A DNA stretch of 7,381 nt from Candidatus Poribacteria bacterium (GTDB lineage Bacteria > Poribacteria > WGA-4E > WGA-3G). Every line of letters begins with the position of its first letter. The stretch's first letter is position 1. The position numbers were made by a program, and so were the translations under genes. A model generated the notes under the pieces. The model worked only from the letters and a program-made list of their open reading frames with translations. It was not told where the DNA came from and did no database searches. Below, in pieces: positions 6,202 through 7,381 of the stretch. The stretch covers positions 5,447-12,827 of the forward strand of contig JAPPMR010000671.1 of the NCBI GenBank assembly GCA_028818995.1, in the 5' to 3' direction.

Positions 6202-7206
6202 TCAACCAATATCACCATTCTCAATCATCGTTAATAATGCTGAGTCATCAGCAGTCAGCGGCAAAGTAATTTTTGCCCGTTCTCGACTTGAGTGATACGT
6301 TGCAAAAATTAGCTCAGTTGACTGGAGTGCCTTGCGTCCACTAAGTTCTGGTTCACGACCTGTCTTAACACTGTCAATTAGATCAAGCATAGAAAGAGTT
6401 GTGTCGTTCCCTTTAGGCGTGACATCGCTCAGATCGGGTTGCTCCCATTCGCTGGAACCTTCTCGCAGTACGCGAACTGGCGCACCACCCCCAACATCAA
6501 TGATGCCTTTAGTGCCGATGATACGATTTGCGAATCCTTTTAAAGAGACACTACCTGTTGTCAGCAAACCTTCTACGCCGTTTTTCCATCGGTACCACGT
6601 TAAACCACTCGTTTCAACCTGAGTGCCGAAAACTATTCTTTCCTCAGTCACATCTATTTGACCGATAACCCAGTCAATTGGTTCGTCATTATTATAAAAT
6701 TGGAACATATCAAACCAATGTGTTCCCCAATCAAGCAAATTGGAACATGAACCTTCCATTCGTCGAATTTCACCGATAGTTCCATCGTTTGCCAGCTGTT
6801 TTGCCTTGATAAACTGTGCACCAAAACGACGTTGATGGCAGAACGTTATGACGACATCGTTATCCACACATGCCTGATAAAGTGCTTTCGCATCTCCCCA
6901 TGTGGGTGCCATCGGTTTTTCAGAATGGATGGCTTTAATACCACTATTGGCAGCAGCGATAACCATATCCCTATGGAGTGCAATCCACGTACAAACACTC
7001 ACAAAATCAAGTTCTTCCTTTTCAAGCATCTCATGATAATCTTCATAGGTTCGTGGCACATCAAATTGTTCTGCAAATTTGTTACGTGCACCTTCAACGG
7101 GGTCTGAACATGCGACAATCTCAACATCTTCCGATGCCTGATACCCCTGTGCATGCGCACGCCCGCGTCCACCACAACCAATAATACCTGCTTTAAAAGT
7201 TGCCAT
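6202..7206 (-). CDS. Gfo/Idh/MocA-family NAD(P)-dependent oxidoreductase
   Basis: The protein is 334 residues, the usual size for the family, which oxidises or reduces sugars, inositols and related polyols in the cytoplasm. The N-terminal Rossmann fold has G-C-G-G-R-G at 10-15 for dinucleotide binding, with A-C-S-D at 32-35 at the end of the second strand. H-S-E-K-P at 94-98 holds the hallmark E-K-P lysine (K97). D-W-G-T-H-W-F-D at 159-166 is the family's catalytic G-x-H-x-x-D motif (H163, D166). The C-terminal alpha/beta half ends with S-T-E-L-I-F-A-T-Y-H-S-S and I-T-L-P-L, also typical. I prefer the ATG at 7206 because AAAGGA lies 6 nt before it; an in-frame ATG at 7221 would add five residues but has a poorer site. 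Substrate cannot be read from sequence. No sugar transporter or kinase lies beside it. Confidence 0.93.
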   Translation of the reverse strand: MATFKAGIIGCGGRGRAHAQGYQASEDVEIVACSDPVEGARNKFAEQFDVPRTYEDYHEMLEKEELDFVSVCTWIALHRDMVIAAANSGIKAIHSEKPMAPTWGDAKALYQACVDNDVVITFCHQRRFGAQFIKAKQLANDGTIGEIRRMEGSCSNLLDWGTHWFDMFQFYNNDEPIDWVIGQIDVTEERIVFGTQVETSGLTWYRWKNGVEGLLTTGSVSLKGFANRIIGTKGIIDVGGGAPVRVLREGSSEWEQPDLSDVTPKGNDTTLSMLDLIDSVKTGREPELSGRKALQSTELIFATYHSSRERAKITLPLTADDSALLTMIENGDIG

Positions 7207-7212
7207 ATAATT

Positions 7213-7218
7213 TCCTTT
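7213..7218 (-). promoter_or_regulatory. Ribosome binding site of the oxidoreductase
   Basis: AAAGGA lies 6 nt before the ATG at 7206 and overlaps the upstream ATG at 7221, where no comparable site is found. It therefore supports the shorter, 334-residue product. Confidence 0.65.
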
Positions 7219-7241
7219 CATTACGACCCAAAGATCGCTTT

Positions 7242-7247
7242 GTTATA
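7242..7247 (-). promoter_or_regulatory. Possible -10 box for the oxidoreductase
   Basis: Read on the minus strand this is TATAAC, 35 nt before the ATG at 7206. The hexamer at a suitable distance upstream (TTTCGT) is a poor -35. It straddles the left end of the foldback element, so the element may supply promoter sequence. This is tentative. Confidence 0.25.
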
Positions 7248-7381
7248 GTGAACTTTAGAATTAACGAAACATTTTGAGCCGTAGGAGGGAACTCCGATTC
7301 CCGACTATCAGCGAGGTTCGTCGCGATTCGGAGATCGCTCCTACAAAAAACGTGTATCTTTATTTTCAAAGTTCATTATAA
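7243..7381. mobile_element. MITE-like foldback element with terminal inverted repeats
   Basis: TTATAGTGAACTTT at 7243-7256 is mirrored by AAAGTTCATTATAA at 7368-7381, 13 of 14 positions matching. The 139-bp span carries no ORF and encloses a second, imperfect palindrome. That layout (short, non-coding, inverted ends, foldback centre) fits a miniature inverted-repeat transposable element. The right end coincides with the window edge, so a target-site duplication cannot be checked and the element could extend further. Confidence 0.55.
7281..7344. repeat. Imperfect 20-bp inverted repeat (GTAGGAG ... CTCCTAC)
   Basis: Arms at 7281-7300 and 7325-7344 match at 17 of 20 positions with a 24-bp centre; the outermost seven pairs (GTAGGAG/CTCCTAC) are perfect. 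Its right side is followed by AAAAAA. It resembles dispersed intergenic palindromes I associate with Poribacteria genomes (recollection, not searched). It lies inside the larger foldback element. Confidence 0.7.

Noticed and set aside
6832..7184. Several plus- and minus-strand ORFs overlapping the oxidoreductase
   Set aside because: The oxidoreductase frame contains all family motifs from end to end; the overlapping frames have none.
7207..7221. Upstream in-frame ATG giving a five-residue longer oxidoreductase (M-K-G-N-Y)
   Set aside because: The AAAGGA site falls inside these codons and is correctly spaced for the ATG at 7206, and the nucleotide-binding motif is then at the usual distance from the start.
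1..7381. tRNA, rRNA or riboswitch
   Set aside because: I found no cloverleaf, conserved rRNA segment or known aptamer core on either strand by eye.

Overview
The window reads as part of a bacterial chromosome or contig. It has uninterrupted ORFs, Shine-Dalgarno-like sites, a GTG start, a Sec-type signal peptide and short foldback repeats between genes. Both genes lie on the minus strand. A Gfo/Idh/MocA-family dehydrogenase, a giant secreted Ig-like repeat protein and a 'GTAGGAG...CTCCTAC' foldback element together recall Candidatus Poribacteria or similar sponge/marine lineages. That assignment is from memory, not from a search, so it is only a weak suggestion.

Layout, in the direction of transcription (right to left). 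7243-7381 is a MITE-like foldback element with 14-bp terminal inverted repeats (13/14 matching) around a 64-bp imperfect palindrome. 7206-6202 encodes a complete 334-residue NAD(P)-dependent oxidoreductase of the Gfo/Idh/MocA family. 6201-5856 is a 346-bp AT-rich intergenic region holding four inverted repeats and no gene. From 5855 to the left edge runs one unbroken reading frame of at least 1951 codons, open at its C-terminus.

The giant ORF is the main content, about 79% of the window. It starts with a GTG, has a 47-residue signal peptide ending in AWA, and continues with about 17 beta-rich Ig-like modules of 105-128 residues. The first two resemble FlgD-type Ig modules (W-[DN]-G ... DG-x-Y). 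The rest carry the bacterial Ig signature Y-[TV]-L-x-V-x-x-x-D-x-[AS]-G-N. Modules fall into two subtypes, one with a D-G-S-x-D-G-x-Y loop and one with a D-F-E-N-[TS] strand. Near the C-terminal side a four-module block (A-B-C-D, about 1335 bp) is duplicated as A'-B'-C'-D', and the D module is duplicated again as D''. Similarity between modules rises towards the C-terminal side, so the gene appears to have grown there by stepwise in-frame tandem duplication.

The two genes are co-directional, but the 346-bp gap and the structured leader of the giant gene suggest separate control. Nothing in the sequence links the dehydrogenase to the surface/secreted protein functionally.
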